Below are positions 6,910 through 15,387 of a DNA stretch of 33,324 bases, piece after piece; position 1 is the first letter of the stretch; each line of letters begins with the position of its first letter. The notes under the pieces were generated by a model, which made no database searches, was not told the DNA's origin, and worked only from the letters and a program-made list of their open reading frames with translations. Both the position numbers and the translations under genes were made by a program. Source of the DNA: Rhodobacterales bacterium (GTDB lineage Bacteria > Pseudomonadota > Alphaproteobacteria > Caulobacterales > Hyphomonadaceae); assembly GCA_014763715.1 (NCBI GenBank), contig JACXUV010000029.1, positions 1-33,324 of the forward strand, read 5' to 3'.

Positions 6910-9900
6910 GACCGGTCCGACTCACACTCCAGGCCTTCGGCCCCTACGCGAACAAAGAGATCATCGATTTCCGCAGCGCTGTTGAAGCGGGCCTGTTCGG
7001 CATCTACGGACAGACCGGTTCGGGCAAATCGACAATCTTCAGCGGAATGACCTTCGCTCTATTCGGTGAGGCATCGAAGTCGGAGCAGGATCGCACTTCC
7101 CTTCGTTCTGACCATGCACCGGCTGACCTCACAACCGAAGTCGAGTTCGTCTTCGATGTGGGCGAGCGGCGTTTCGTGGTCGTTCGCCAGCCGGATCAGA
7201 TGCGCCCGAAGCAGCGCGGCGAAGGTGAAACCAAGAGTGCCCACGAGGCTCATCTGTTCGACGCGACAGGGCTTTCCCTAGAAGAGATCACGGCGGACAA
7301 GCGCGGCAAGATCATTGCAGAAAAGAAGGTCCGCGATGTTGATGCTGCCGTTTCGGATCTTCTCGGCTACGGCGTTGAACAGTTCCGGCAAATTGTGCTG
7401 CTGCCGCAAGGCCGGTTCGAGAAATTCCTATCCGCCAAAACTAATGAACGCGTTACGATCCTGCGGGACCTGTTCGACGTCTCGCTCTATCAGGCACTGA
7501 TGGCTGACCTAAAGGAAAAGGCAGCGGAGGCGGAGCGGCAAGTGCGCGAAGAACGGGCAGTCTGCGCCGGGCGGCTTAAAGCCGAAGGGTTCGAGAGCAC
7601 GGACGCCCTGCTCGAAGGCATAAACGCAGCCCAAACCGCGGTTCAGGAACGATCAACAATTGAGGCCGACGCAAAGAAACAAGCGCAAGCGGCCGAGATC
7701 GCATTTCGGTCTGCCGAAGCGGTTGAGGCAAAGTTCGTGGCATCGGAACAAGCACAGGCAAAGCTCATCGTACTGACAGCTCGCAAGGCAGAATTCACGG
7801 CCATCGCCGACCGAATGAAACAGGCGACGCGCGCCCAACTGCTTGTGGATGTGGAAGAGCAACTCTTCGCCGCCAAGCGAGACGTGAAGGACGCCGAGGC
7901 GAAGCTCTCCGAAGCTGAAGAAGCGCAGAGCCGGGCCAAACAAAAGGTCAAAGACGCGACCGAGGCCCTAGCAAGAGAAGAGGCACGAGCGCCTGAGTTG
8001 GAAGCCGTGCGCAAACGCAAAGATGATCTTGAAAGATTTGCCGGGGTCCTCGAAGCAGCGTCAGCCAGCGCCGAAGCCGTGGAGGCGGCGCTCGAGGCGC
8101 AGCGGATAGCCCGCGCGGCGTTCGAGAAAAGTAAAGATCGGCTCGACCAGTTGCGCAATACTCGCGCGGAGCGCACGGCCGCGCTCAAGTCAGCCCGGGG
8201 CGCTGAAAGCCTGCGCGGTGACCTCGCGAAAGCGCATTCGCTTCTCCTGACCCAGAAGAAAGAAGCCGAGGACTATGCGAAAGCAGAAGCTGTTGCCCAG
8301 TCGGCGAAAGCGGTGTTTGAAAAGGAAAGTGCCGCCTCAGCCGAGGCGCTGAAACAGGAAGCAGAGGCGCGCGCCACCTATGCAGCCGCAGAACAAGCTC
8401 TTGCCGCGGCTCAGGCGTTACATCTCGCGACCAAGCTGGAAAACGATGCGCCCTGTCCTGTGTGCGGATCGACCGACCATCCAAGTCCCGCGACGGGCGA
8501 TATCGAGAATGCAGGACGCGATCAGGCCTTCCGCGAAGCCCGCTCCCGGCTTGAAAAAGCTGAACGCGCCGCCCGCGAGATCAGTGAAAAACTAGCTGGG
8601 CAGAAAGCCACGTTCGAGGCCAGAAAGGAAACTTTGTCTTCGCTCAAACAGCCGGCGGACACGGTCGCGGCCATTCTCGAGAAAGTTCGTAGAACTGAAG
8701 CTGATATTGACGCGCTTGGTCCGGTCGTGAATATAGAGGAGGCCGAGGCGGCCCTCGATGCACTCGACAAGCAGATTGCAGAAATCGAGACCGAGACCGA
8801 ACTCCTACGCGCTAAAGCTGACAAATGCCGTAACGCCGCGACCGAGGCCAGAGCCGCCCGCGATGGGAAACTCGAGGTCGTCCCCGAAGCACTCCGCACA
8901 CAGAGCACACTAGCATCAGCCATGGAAGAGACATCACGCACGCTGAATGCGCTCGTCAACGCGAAAGACAAAGCAGAAGCCCTGGCGAAGGCGGCCCAAG
9001 ACGTAGCCCTCTCCGCCGATGCCACGGTCAAGGGCGCTGAAGAGTCAGCTACAACCAACAAAGTCCGCCTCGCAAAATCTGAGGCGACGTTCCGCACGCG
9101 TCTGTCCGAGCAAGGGCTCACGTATGCGCTTTATCAAACTCTCAAACCCGCCATCCCGACGATCGATTCAGACAGTGAATTGGTCAAAAAGTTCGAGACT
9201 CAGTTGAACGAGGCGCAGGGCGCTGCAAAGGCAGCGGCCTTGGCGATTGCCGATCTGCCCCGCCCGGACCTTCCTGTGTTGAAAGAAGCTCATCAAGCCG
9301 CCGCAGCAGCCCTGACCAAATCGACGGAGGAGCGGATCGCTGCCAGCAACCGTGTCGATCAGCTGGAGCAACTGAGAAAAAGCCTAGAAGAGACGATGCG
9401 CAAACTCGATGAGGCTGAAGCCGAGTCCGGCCCTCTTCGCAAGATCGCGGCGCTGGCTAATGGCGATAATCCGCTTAACCTGAAGCTGGAAACCTATGCA
9501 ATCGGGGCCATGTTCGACCGCGTGCTTGAGGCCGCGAATCTCCGGCTCGGCCCGATGACCTCCTCCCGATATCAGCTCGAACGCGACACTGAAGGCGGTC
9601 GTGGCAGTCGCGGCCTCGGCATCCAGATCTTTGATATGCATACCGGCAAGTCGAGAGGAACGGACACCCTGTCCGGCGGCGAGACATTTATCGCGGCGCT
9701 CGCCCTCGCGCTAGGGCTCGCCGATGTTGTCGAATCGGCGAGCGGGAAAGTCCGTCTCGATACGATCTTCATTGACGAGGGATTTGGCAGCCTCGACACC
9801 GAGAACGGCTCAGGCACGCTGGACCTGGTGCTGCACGTCCTGAACAGTTTGGTCCGGCAATCGAGGGCCGTTGGTCTGATTTCTCACGTCCCGCTCGTTC

Positions 9901-9977
9901 AGGATGCTATTCCGAACGGCTTTTACGTCCGAAAGGGGCACACTGGCAGTGCCGTTGAAGAGAGGCGTGCGATCTGA
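6906..9977 (+). CDS. sbcC: SbcC/Rad50-like SMC ATPase subunit
   Basis: The 1023-residue protein is a full-length Rad50-type ATPase. It has Walker A GQTGSGKST (35-43), two long Ala/Glu/Lys-rich coiled-coil arms (about 180-510 and 530-860), and the zinc hook CPVC (Cys517, Cys520) at the apex. The ABC signature LSGGE follows (Ser923), with Walker B IFIDEGFGSLD (Asp957, Glu958) at the C-terminus. With SbcD it should form the ATP-gated nuclease that recognises DNA ends and hairpins. No frameshift or missing key residue was found. The 3' end faces the convergent OLD gene 195 bp away. Confidence 0.95.
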   Translation: MRPVRLTLQAFGPYANKEIIDFRSAVEAGLFGIYGQTGSGKSTIFSGMTFALFGEASKSEQDRTSLRSDHAPADLTTEVEFVFDVGERRFVVVRQPDQMRPKQRGEGETKSAHEAHLFDATGLSLEEITADKRGKIIAEKKVRDVDAAVSDLLGYGVEQFRQIVLLPQGRFEKFLSAKTNERVTILRDLFDVSLYQALMADLKEKAAEAERQVREERAVCAGRLKAEGFESTDALLEGINAAQTAVQERSTIEADAKKQAQAAEIAFRSAEAVEAKFVASEQAQAKLIVLTARKAEFTAIADRMKQATRAQLLVDVEEQLFAAKRDVKDAEAKLSEAEEAQSRAKQKVKDATEALAREEARAPELEAVRKRKDDLERFAGVLEAASASAEAVEAALEAQRIARAAFEKSKDRLDQLRNTRAERTAALKSARGAESLRGDLAKAHSLLLTQKKEAEDYAKAEAVAQSAKAVFEKESAASAEALKQEAEARATYAAAEQALAAAQALHLATKLENDAPCPVCGSTDHPSPATGDIENAGRDQAFREARSRLEKAERAAREISEKLAGQKATFEARKETLSSLKQPADTVAAILEKVRRTEADIDALGPVVNIEEAEAALDALDKQIAEIETETELLRAKADKCRNAATEARAARDGKLEVVPEALRTQSTLASAMEETSRTLNALVNAKDKAEALAKAAQDVALSADATVKGAEESATTNKVRLAKSEATFRTRLSEQGLTYALYQTLKPAIPTIDSDSELVKKFETQLNEAQGAAKAAALAIADLPRPDLPVLKEAHQAAAAALTKSTEERIAASNRVDQLEQLRKSLEETMRKLDEAEAESGPLRKIAALANGDNPLNLKLETYAIGAMFDRVLEAANLRLGPMTSSRYQLERDTEGGRGSRGLGIQIFDMHTGKSRGTDTLSGGETFIAALALALGLADVVESASGKVRLDTIFIDEGFGSLDTENGSGTLDLVLHVLNSLVRQSRAVGLISHVPLVQDAIPNGFYVRKGHTGSAVEERRAI

Positions 9978-10172
9978 TGGCGGCTCGATTTTTCAGAGGG
10001 CGCTTTCATACTCGGCGCTTGAGCGACGGTAGCTCGGTAGATGTTCGAGAATGTAGGGTTCTGCACGAGCGTGGCGCCAGCGAGAGGAAACGCAGCTATC
10101 GTCACCCTTGAATTCCGCAACACCCAATCTCGCCGAGAGCGCAGCATAAACTATCCCAAGCTCAATGGTGAG

Positions 10173-12065
10173 CTACCAGGAATCGTCACAAATTTTCGAC
10201 GTGACCGCATTTAGTCGTTCTAAGGTCCATCCGCGCTCGGCACCGATGCACATCAGCTCATATAGGAAGAGCGAGTTTTTCTTCAGCTTCGCAACGCCCC
10301 CGCACAGCGCTTGCGCCTCTGCTTTTGCTGAAGCTAATTCATCGGCCTCAATACCCGTAAATATTGATTTCTGGATATTGTCCTTCCACACGGCCATTTT
10401 TGCGCCCACGAAATCATCATCAGGAAAGTCTGTCAGGGCCGTCTCTCCAGCCCACTTGAACAATGCGTTATTGTAGTCTGCCTGTTCATTTCGGTTGTTC
10501 TCAGCGCAATTGGCGTCGCCATCAAACACTAGGAAAGTGGGGATCTCCATGGCTTCTGCGAGCAAACAGCATCGCAACAAAGCGGCCTTCCCACTAACCG
10601 GTACGATCGAAACGCCGCGCCGGCGAAAGTCCCGGTCCAGGCCAGAAGCGTAGATCCAAGTCGTCAACACGACTTGATCTTCTATACCTTCAACCAAGAC
10701 TAACTTGTCAGTAAACAGCATCTCGCTCAACGCCGGCTGAAGGGTTGTGTCGAGACGCGCGCGCAATCCTTTGGGCGGTTGCGGTTGAGTGCCTGTCAGG
10801 TCCGCTTCACGCTTAGCCAATACTTCAAACCCGGCCTTGCAACTATAGGCTTGATCAGCTTCATTGCGCCTGATCACTCTGACATTTTCAAAGCTGCGCC
10901 CAGATACAAAATAAGGGCTGTGTGTGGCAGCCAATACTTGCGCATTGCCATCGGAAAGTTCTTGCAGGACTTGGGCAAGATGCTTGGCTTGAGGCGGATG
11001 CTGATAGAGTTCAGGCTCCTCAATACCGAGTACGAGAGTCGAGGTATTTTTGTCGCCGAGCGTTGCGAGTTCTTGGAGCAAGCTGATCAAATAAGAACGC
11101 TGCAGACCGTGCCCAATCCGCGCAAGGCTACCTTCGAAGCCCTGCTCGCCCGTTCTCAATCGCGCGGCTGGCTCCTCAATTTTGAACTTGGCCGGGTCTT
11201 GATACCAGGAAATCGACACGGTCGCCCGCGGGTTTCCCCAATCCTGAAGGCGCTTTTGCAGCGATATCGACAGGTCGCCAAGCGCATCATTCTCCGCGTC
11301 CATTAGTTTTTGATATTGTTCCAGAGTCGCCTTTCTCAAGTTTTCGATCTGGCCGCCAAAATCGACTTTCGATCGAACCGCCCGATCAAGAAGCGTGGTG
11401 AACGCTGTATTCTTGCTCTCCAACTCTTCAGTAGCCGCGTCTTTGACCGCCGGCACATAAACCCACTGTATGTGCTTCTCCAAAAGGTTCACACCTTTAG
11501 AAAATCCGTAAAATTGAGCTCCGCTCTCAGCTTCCACGCATTGTTCTAGGTGCTCTTGTTCAAAGGAGTTGAGCGTTTCTTGCGCAGCCCCAGCGCTCGT
11601 CCAATTCGGCAGATCAGGATATGATGATTGGAGTTTTTGGTAGATGGCCTTTTTGTCACCTGCGCTTCCCGCTTCGAAAAAGGGAACAAAATCTTTGATG
11701 ACCATTCTAGATCCGAACTGCTGTACTTTTGCTATACCGTCTTTAAATATCGCCCGGGCCGAAACGATAAGTTGATCTCCGCGGACGTAATGATTCAGGT
11801 CTTTTTTTGCCTCATCAGACAAGTCTGTGAACGTCACCTTGATTTCGATCGGCTCGGCAGTTTGCTTTTGGAAAAAGTCTTCCTCATCGAGGTTTTTGAC
11901 ATCAGTCGCGCTTCCGTCCTGATAGCCGAAGAACACATTCAACGCGGCGAGCACCGTCGATTTACCAACGCCGTTAGCCCCGACGAGGCATGTATAGGTA
12001 CCAAATTCAACCGTGCAGTCTTTAAACGCACGAAAATTTTTGATCGCGATTTTATCTATTCTCAT
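10173..12065 (-). CDS. OLD-family ATP-dependent nuclease (AAA/ABC ATPase + TOPRIM)
   Basis: The 630-residue protein begins MRIDKIAIKNFRAFKD and has Walker A GANGVGKST (29-37), an IGHGLQRSY signature (about 317-325) and Walker B LVLGIEEPELYQHP (Glu349, Glu350). A His switch (ATHSPYF) follows, then a TOPRIM domain with LVEGIEDQ (Glu459) and DGDAN (Asp515, Asp517). This is the class 1 OLD layout; the P2 phage Old protein and Gabija GajA are relatives. These enzymes are ATP-regulated nucleases often used in phage exclusion. Start 12065 is chosen because it begins the conserved domain; the upstream in-frame candidate at 12137 is a TTG. No UvrD/GajB gene is adjacent. The same frame stays open for 59 codons past the TAG stop. 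Confidence 0.9.
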   Translation of the reverse strand: MRIDKIAIKNFRAFKDCTVEFGTYTCLVGANGVGKSTVLAALNVFFGYQDGSATDVKNLDEEDFFQKQTAEPIEIKVTFTDLSDEAKKDLNHYVRGDQLIVSARAIFKDGIAKVQQFGSRMVIKDFVPFFEAGSAGDKKAIYQKLQSSYPDLPNWTSAGAAQETLNSFEQEHLEQCVEAESGAQFYGFSKGVNLLEKHIQWVYVPAVKDAATEELESKNTAFTTLLDRAVRSKVDFGGQIENLRKATLEQYQKLMDAENDALGDLSISLQKRLQDWGNPRATVSISWYQDPAKFKIEEPAARLRTGEQGFEGSLARIGHGLQRSYLISLLQELATLGDKNTSTLVLGIEEPELYQHPPQAKHLAQVLQELSDGNAQVLAATHSPYFVSGRSFENVRVIRRNEADQAYSCKAGFEVLAKREADLTGTQPQPPKGLRARLDTTLQPALSEMLFTDKLVLVEGIEDQVVLTTWIYASGLDRDFRRRGVSIVPVSGKAALLRCCLLAEAMEIPTFLVFDGDANCAENNRNEQADYNNALFKWAGETALTDFPDDDFVGAKMAVWKDNIQKSIFTGIEADELASAKAEAQALCGGVAKLKKNSLFLYELMCIGAERGWTLERLNAVTSKICDDSW

Positions 12066-12139
12066 CTCTTGCACCCATGATTGATGAAGCTTGCGGCCTC
12101 TGGCCGCGGACTTCGCTCCGACAGAACGGTCGTTCAACC

Positions 12140-12174
12140 ATAGAGTGCCACTCGGATATTAATAGAGTGCTCTA
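12140..12174. promoter_or_regulatory. Paired dyads upstream of the OLD gene
   Basis: ATAGAGTGC occurs twice (12140-12148 and 12162-12170), 22 bp apart, about two helical turns. Each copy sits in a dyad: GAGTG-C-CACTC (12143-12153) and TAGAG-TG-CTCTA (12163-12174). They lie between the OLD gene and the divergent small ORF at 12218, and look like a two-site operator. The binding protein is unknown. Confidence 0.45.
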
Positions 12175-12217
12175 AAGTTAAAGCTCGTCTCGATCATCGC
12201 CATCTAGAGAGAACGAC

Positions 12218-12355
12218 ATGCATCAAACTAGAAACGGTCGAGATTTTTCACCGGAACCGCATTATCAAGATACCGACGACAGCATTGAATACGGTCCCAT
12301 TCGTCAATCGCCGCTGTCGAGGGTCTTTCAGACGGTCTACAAAACTGCAACGTGA
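12218..12355 (+). CDS. Small hypothetical protein, 45 aa
   Basis: An ATG preceded by AGAGAGAA (spacing about 5) opens a 45-codon frame ending TGA at 12353-12355. The predicted peptide is polar and largely disordered, starting MHQTRNGRDF and ending FQTVYKTAT, with an acidic QDTDDSIEYG centre. No hydrophobic segment or known motif is visible. It is divergent from the OLD gene and 33 bp ahead of the next small ORF. It could be a real short protein or a leader peptide. Confidence 0.4.
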   Translation: MHQTRNGRDFSPEPHYQDTDDSIEYGPIRQSPLSRVFQTVYKTAT

Positions 12356-12388
12356 ACTTCTGCACTGACCTGAGCACAGGTGCCCGAC

Positions 12389-12607
12389 ATGGACGCGATC
12401 GATCAAATCCGCCGCAGGATCATAAAGGTTCTGGAGGGTGCTGAAGATGCATGCGGGCAGGCCATGGAGGCCCAGCTACCTGCTCTTCCGTATGACAAAC
12501 GTCTTCAGGAAAGCCAAATCCTCGGCACCTTACTCAACAAGGCAACGCCTCACTACGATAAAGCGCCGTTCGCCATGCTGAAATATATCCGTTTACAGAT
12601 CGAATAA
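12389..12607 (+). CDS. Hypothetical small helical protein, 72 aa
   Basis: The peptide starts MDAIDQIRRRIIKVLEGAEDA and appears wholly alpha-helical and soluble. The start at 12389 is preferred because CACAGG lies about 8 bp upstream; a GTG at 12380 would add three residues. I do not recognise a family. It lies between the 45-aa ORF and the DUF3489-DUF2924-recombinase module and reads the same way as both. It may be a cargo or accessory gene of the element. Confidence 0.55.
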   Translation: MDAIDQIRRRIIKVLEGAEDACGQAMEAQLPALPYDKRLQESQILGTLLNKATPHYDKAPFAMLKYIRLQIE

Positions 12608-12735
12608 ACTGGACTGCAGCCTCAGTCCGAGCATTGGTAGTTCTGTCGCGGGCAGCCCCGCGGACGCCCGCCAGATCACCGGGCCTTCGGGTCGTGGAAG
12701 CGCTGATCGCTCCCGTAGACCCGAAAGGAAACCCG

Positions 12736-12990
12736 ATGACAAACCGTAAATCCACCCGAGCCGCAGCGAAACCCAAAACACGGGCCTCAAAATTTGATCA
12801 ACTCAAAAGCCTTCTCGCGAAGCCTGATGGCATGACCGCTGAAGCCCTTTCCACGAAACTCGGCTGGCAGACGCACACAACTCGCGCTGCGCTCACCCGC
12901 CTGAAACAGGCCGGGGTCGAGGTGGATAAGTTGGAACCAGCAGAAGGATCGCGCCAATCCCGCTACCGTATTGTCGGAGCGAGAAAATGA
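12736..12990 (+). CDS. DUF3489 domain-containing small DNA-binding-like protein
   Basis: The 84-residue protein has a basic N-terminal arm (TNRKSTRAAAKPKTRASK). A winged-helix-like DUF3489 fold follows, with FDQLKSLLAKPDGMTAEAL, LGWQTHTTRAALTRLK and a C-terminal wing ending SRYRIVG. The start at 12736 follows GAAAGGAAA; a longer upstream reading has no ribosome site. It overlaps the next gene by ATGA. DUF3489 genes recur immediately before DUF2924 and recombinase genes in alphaproteobacterial elements. A role in regulating or assisting recombination is inference. Confidence 0.85.
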   Translation: MTNRKSTRAAAKPKTRASKFDQLKSLLAKPDGMTAEALSTKLGWQTHTTRAALTRLKQAGVEVDKLEPAEGSRQSRYRIVGARK

Positions 12991-13391
12991 CGTCCGGGAC
13001 CGATGTTCAGGATCTCGCCCGCGCCGACCTGGTCGATCGTTACGAGCAACTACTCGACGCACCGCCTCCGAAGGGTCTCAGCACACCTCTGCTCCGCCGG
13101 ATCGTCGCCTTCGAAACCCAGGCCGTTGAACACGGGGGCCTGGGCCTTCGGCTCAGAAAGCAGCTTCGATCGATCGCCGATGCGGACGGATCAGTCAGCC
13201 CCACCACCCATCTCAGATCCGATGCCCGGCTGGTCCGCGAATGGAACGGCGTCACACATGTTGTCGATCGCGTCGGGAATGGCTTTTCTTATCGCGGCAA
13301 GACCTACCGGTCGCTCTCTGCCATCGCGAAGGAGATCACCGGCGCCAAATGGTCCGGACCGCGCTTCTTCGGACTGAAGGGGGCAGCATGA
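12987..13391 (+). CDS. DUF2924 domain-containing protein
   Basis: The 134-residue protein matches DUF2924. Its N-terminal helical part (LVDRYEQLLDAPPPKGLSTPLLRRIVAF) is followed by REWNGVTHVVDRVGNGFSYRG and KTYRSLSAIAKEITGAKWSGPRFFG, a compact DNA-binding-like C-terminal module often seen in phage and element proteins. It is coupled by ATGA overlaps to both the DUF3489 gene before it and the recombinase gene after it, so the three products are probably made together. Function is unknown; partnership with the recombinase is inferred from gene coupling. Confidence 0.88.
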   Translation: MTSGTDVQDLARADLVDRYEQLLDAPPPKGLSTPLLRRIVAFETQAVEHGGLGLRLRKQLRSIADADGSVSPTTHLRSDARLVREWNGVTHVVDRVGNGFSYRGKTYRSLSAIAKEITGAKWSGPRFFGLKGAA

Positions 13392-15037
13392 GACAGCCCG
13401 GCCGCCGGACAATCCGCTGTGCCGTCTATACCCGCAAGTCGAGCGATGAAGGTCTGGACCAGGCCTTCAACTCCCTCGATGCTCAAAGAGAAGCTTGCGA
13501 GAGCTATATCTCCAGCCAAAGGCATGAAGGCTGGAAACTGATCCCGGCATATTATGATGACGGCGGACTGTCCGGCGGAAACCTGGACCGACCTGCGCTT
13601 CAGCGGCTTCTGGAGGACATTGCGGATGGCAAGGTCGATCTGGTGGTCGTTTACAAGATCGACCGGCTCACCCGGTCGCTGGCAGACTTTGCCAGGCTAG
13701 TTGATCGTTTCGATGCTGCGAACTGTTCGTTCGTCTCGGTGACCCAGTCGTTCAACACGTCGACCAGTATGGGGCGGCTCACCCTCAACGTGTTGCTCTC
13801 TTTCGCCCAGTTCGAACGGGAGGTTACGGCCGAACGGATCCGGGACAAGATCACGGCGTCGAAGAAAAAAGGTTACTGGATGGGTGGCCTGCTCCCGCTC
13901 GGATATGACCGACATCCGGATCCGAAAATGCAGACGCTTGTGATCAACAAAGCGGAAGCAGAGACCGTCCGGGAAATCTTCCGCCTCTATGACCAGCATG
14001 GTTGCCTCCGTCAGGTCGAACAGGAAGTCATTCGCCGTGGCTATCGGTCCAAGCGCCGGACTCTGAGCGATGGGAAAGTGACGGGTTCCAAGCCCCTCAG
14101 TCGCGGACAGATCAATTTCATCCTTCGCAATCCGGTCTATATTGGCCGCATCCGCCACAAGCAGGAATCCCATGAGGGCCTGCATGAAGCGATCGTGAAT
14201 CAGGATCTGTGGGAACGAGTCCAGGAACAGCTCGACCGGAAGTCACCGGGGAAATGCCGCTCCCGATCCAGGTCAGGTGCCTTGTTGACTGGCCGGATCT
14301 TTGACGAGACGGGCGACTTCCTGACGCCTACCCACTCCCAGAAAGGCAGCCGCCGATACCGTTATTATGTCTCGGGTCGGTTGCTGGCGGGATCACCGAC
14401 CGATGCTTCCGGCTGGAGGCTGCCGGCAAAGCAGCTGGAAGATGCCGTGCGTGAGACGGTCTTCCGGTACATCGACAATGATGTGTCTCGGGTCCTTAGC
14501 TGCCCTACGCCGCCGTTGCTCGAAAGCCTGAAGAACAGTCTCGGGAAGTTATCGCGGAACACGGCAGCGGACCTGGTCGAGCGGGTGCAGGTCTCTGTCG
14601 GGCAGTTGGACATCACACTGTCTGCGAATGCGATCGCCGAGTGGTTCGGAGTGGCAGAAGAGGAAATTGACCGGAGCCATCTCCAACTTGAAGCGCCGTT
14701 CGAGGTCAGGCGGCGCGGGAAGGAATCGAGGCTGGTGTTTGGGGCGATCCATGCGGCTCCAGACCCGAAGCTGATCCGGATGATTGCCCTTGCTCATTCC
14801 TGGCTGGAAGAGATCAAATCCGGCACCCTCATGAAAGACATTGCCGCACGTTATGGATGGCAGACGCTCATGGTCCGGCAGCGCATCCAGCTTGCATTCC
14901 TTTCGCCCGCAATTGTCGGAGCCATTCTGGAAGGCAAGCAGCCTGAGGGGCTGACGCTGACGCAGCTCGTAACGTCCGATATTCCGTTGGAATGGGATGA
15001 ACAATGGACGGCGCTGGGGTTCAAAGCGGCTCCCTGA
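13388..15037 (+). CDS. Large serine recombinase
   Basis: The 549-residue protein is a resolvase/invertase-type large serine recombinase. The catalytic N-terminal domain holds YTRKSS (nucleophile around Ser18), LDAQREACESYI, GLSGGNLDRPALQRLL, KIDRLTRS and a FAQFEREVTAERIRDK helix. A Recombinase domain follows (about 160-290), then a C-terminal DNA-binding part containing an HTH-like GTLMKDIAARYGWQTLMVRQRI. Start 13388 follows AAGGGGGC and overlaps the DUF2924 stop. The gene probably moves this island; the repeats immediately downstream are candidate binding or attachment sites (inference). No frameshift is seen, so it may be active. Confidence 0.93.
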   Translation: MRQPGRRTIRCAVYTRKSSDEGLDQAFNSLDAQREACESYISSQRHEGWKLIPAYYDDGGLSGGNLDRPALQRLLEDIADGKVDLVVVYKIDRLTRSLADFARLVDRFDAANCSFVSVTQSFNTSTSMGRLTLNVLLSFAQFEREVTAERIRDKITASKKKGYWMGGLLPLGYDRHPDPKMQTLVINKAEAETVREIFRLYDQHGCLRQVEQEVIRRGYRSKRRTLSDGKVTGSKPLSRGQINFILRNPVYIGRIRHKQESHEGLHEAIVNQDLWERVQEQLDRKSPGKCRSRSRSGALLTGRIFDETGDFLTPTHSQKGSRRYRYYVSGRLLAGSPTDASGWRLPAKQLEDAVRETVFRYIDNDVSRVLSCPTPPLLESLKNSLGKLSRNTAADLVERVQVSVGQLDITLSANAIAEWFGVAEEEIDRSHLQLEAPFEVRRRGKESRLVFGAIHAAPDPKLIRMIALAHSWLEEIKSGTLMKDIAARYGWQTLMVRQRIQLAFLSPAIVGAILEGKQPEGLTLTQLVTSDIPLEWDEQWTALGFKAAP

Positions 15038-15387
15038 TACCGGCGATCCGGTTCCCTGTTCTCCAAATACAATTCCCTGTTCGTCTTGGGAAAATTCCCT
15101 GTTCCTGAAGTAGGGAATTTACCCGAAACCCACTGATTTCACGCGTGTTTTCAGGCACGGCCCGGGGTGTTTCCCTGTTAATTTTCCAAATTTCCCTGTA
15201 AATCGAGGGTTATCAGGGAAATTGGGCCTGAGGGTACTGTTGCATTTGGCGATTGGAGACGGCGGCGGATTTCAGGCACGAAATCTACCCTGTTCCGGAA
15301 ATGGAGACGCAGCCCCGGCGCCAAAGCCCGCGGTGTGTGGGGCTTTGCTCGGAAGCGAAGGAACTTTTCTCTGTTTGGGGGTGTGGC
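15038..15387. repeat. Non-coding recombinase-to-tRNA interval with TTCCCTGTT repeats
   Basis: No gene is credible here. TTCCCTGTT occurs at 15052-15060, 15073-15081, 15095-15103 and 15171-15179, with a variant TTCCCTGTA at 15192-15200. An inverted CAGGGAA lies at 15214-15220. The first three are spaced 21-22 bp, one copy per two helical turns. TTTCAGGCACG is repeated at 15149-15159 and 15270-15280. CAAAGCCC-N10-GGGCTTTG (15322-15347) can form a hairpin but lacks a T-run. The position just after a serine recombinase suggests binding or attachment DNA. Confidence 0.6.

Noticed and set aside
4889-9977. BREX, CBASS or Wadjet locus suggested by WYL and SMC-like proteins
   Set aside because: No PglZ, cyclase, effector or JetABD-type genes are present; the SMC-like protein is canonical SbcC with a zinc hook.
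9923-10147. 74-codon minus-strand frame between sbcC and the OLD gene
   Set aside because: It is out of frame with the more protein-like extension of the OLD frame and overlaps the sbcC end; no initiation site.
10173-12065. Gabija system
   Set aside because: The OLD protein resembles GajA in layout but no UvrD-like GajB gene lies on either side.
15322-15347. Intrinsic terminator of tRNA-Ser
   Set aside because: The 8-bp stem is good but there is no T-run on either strand; kept only as an inverted repeat.
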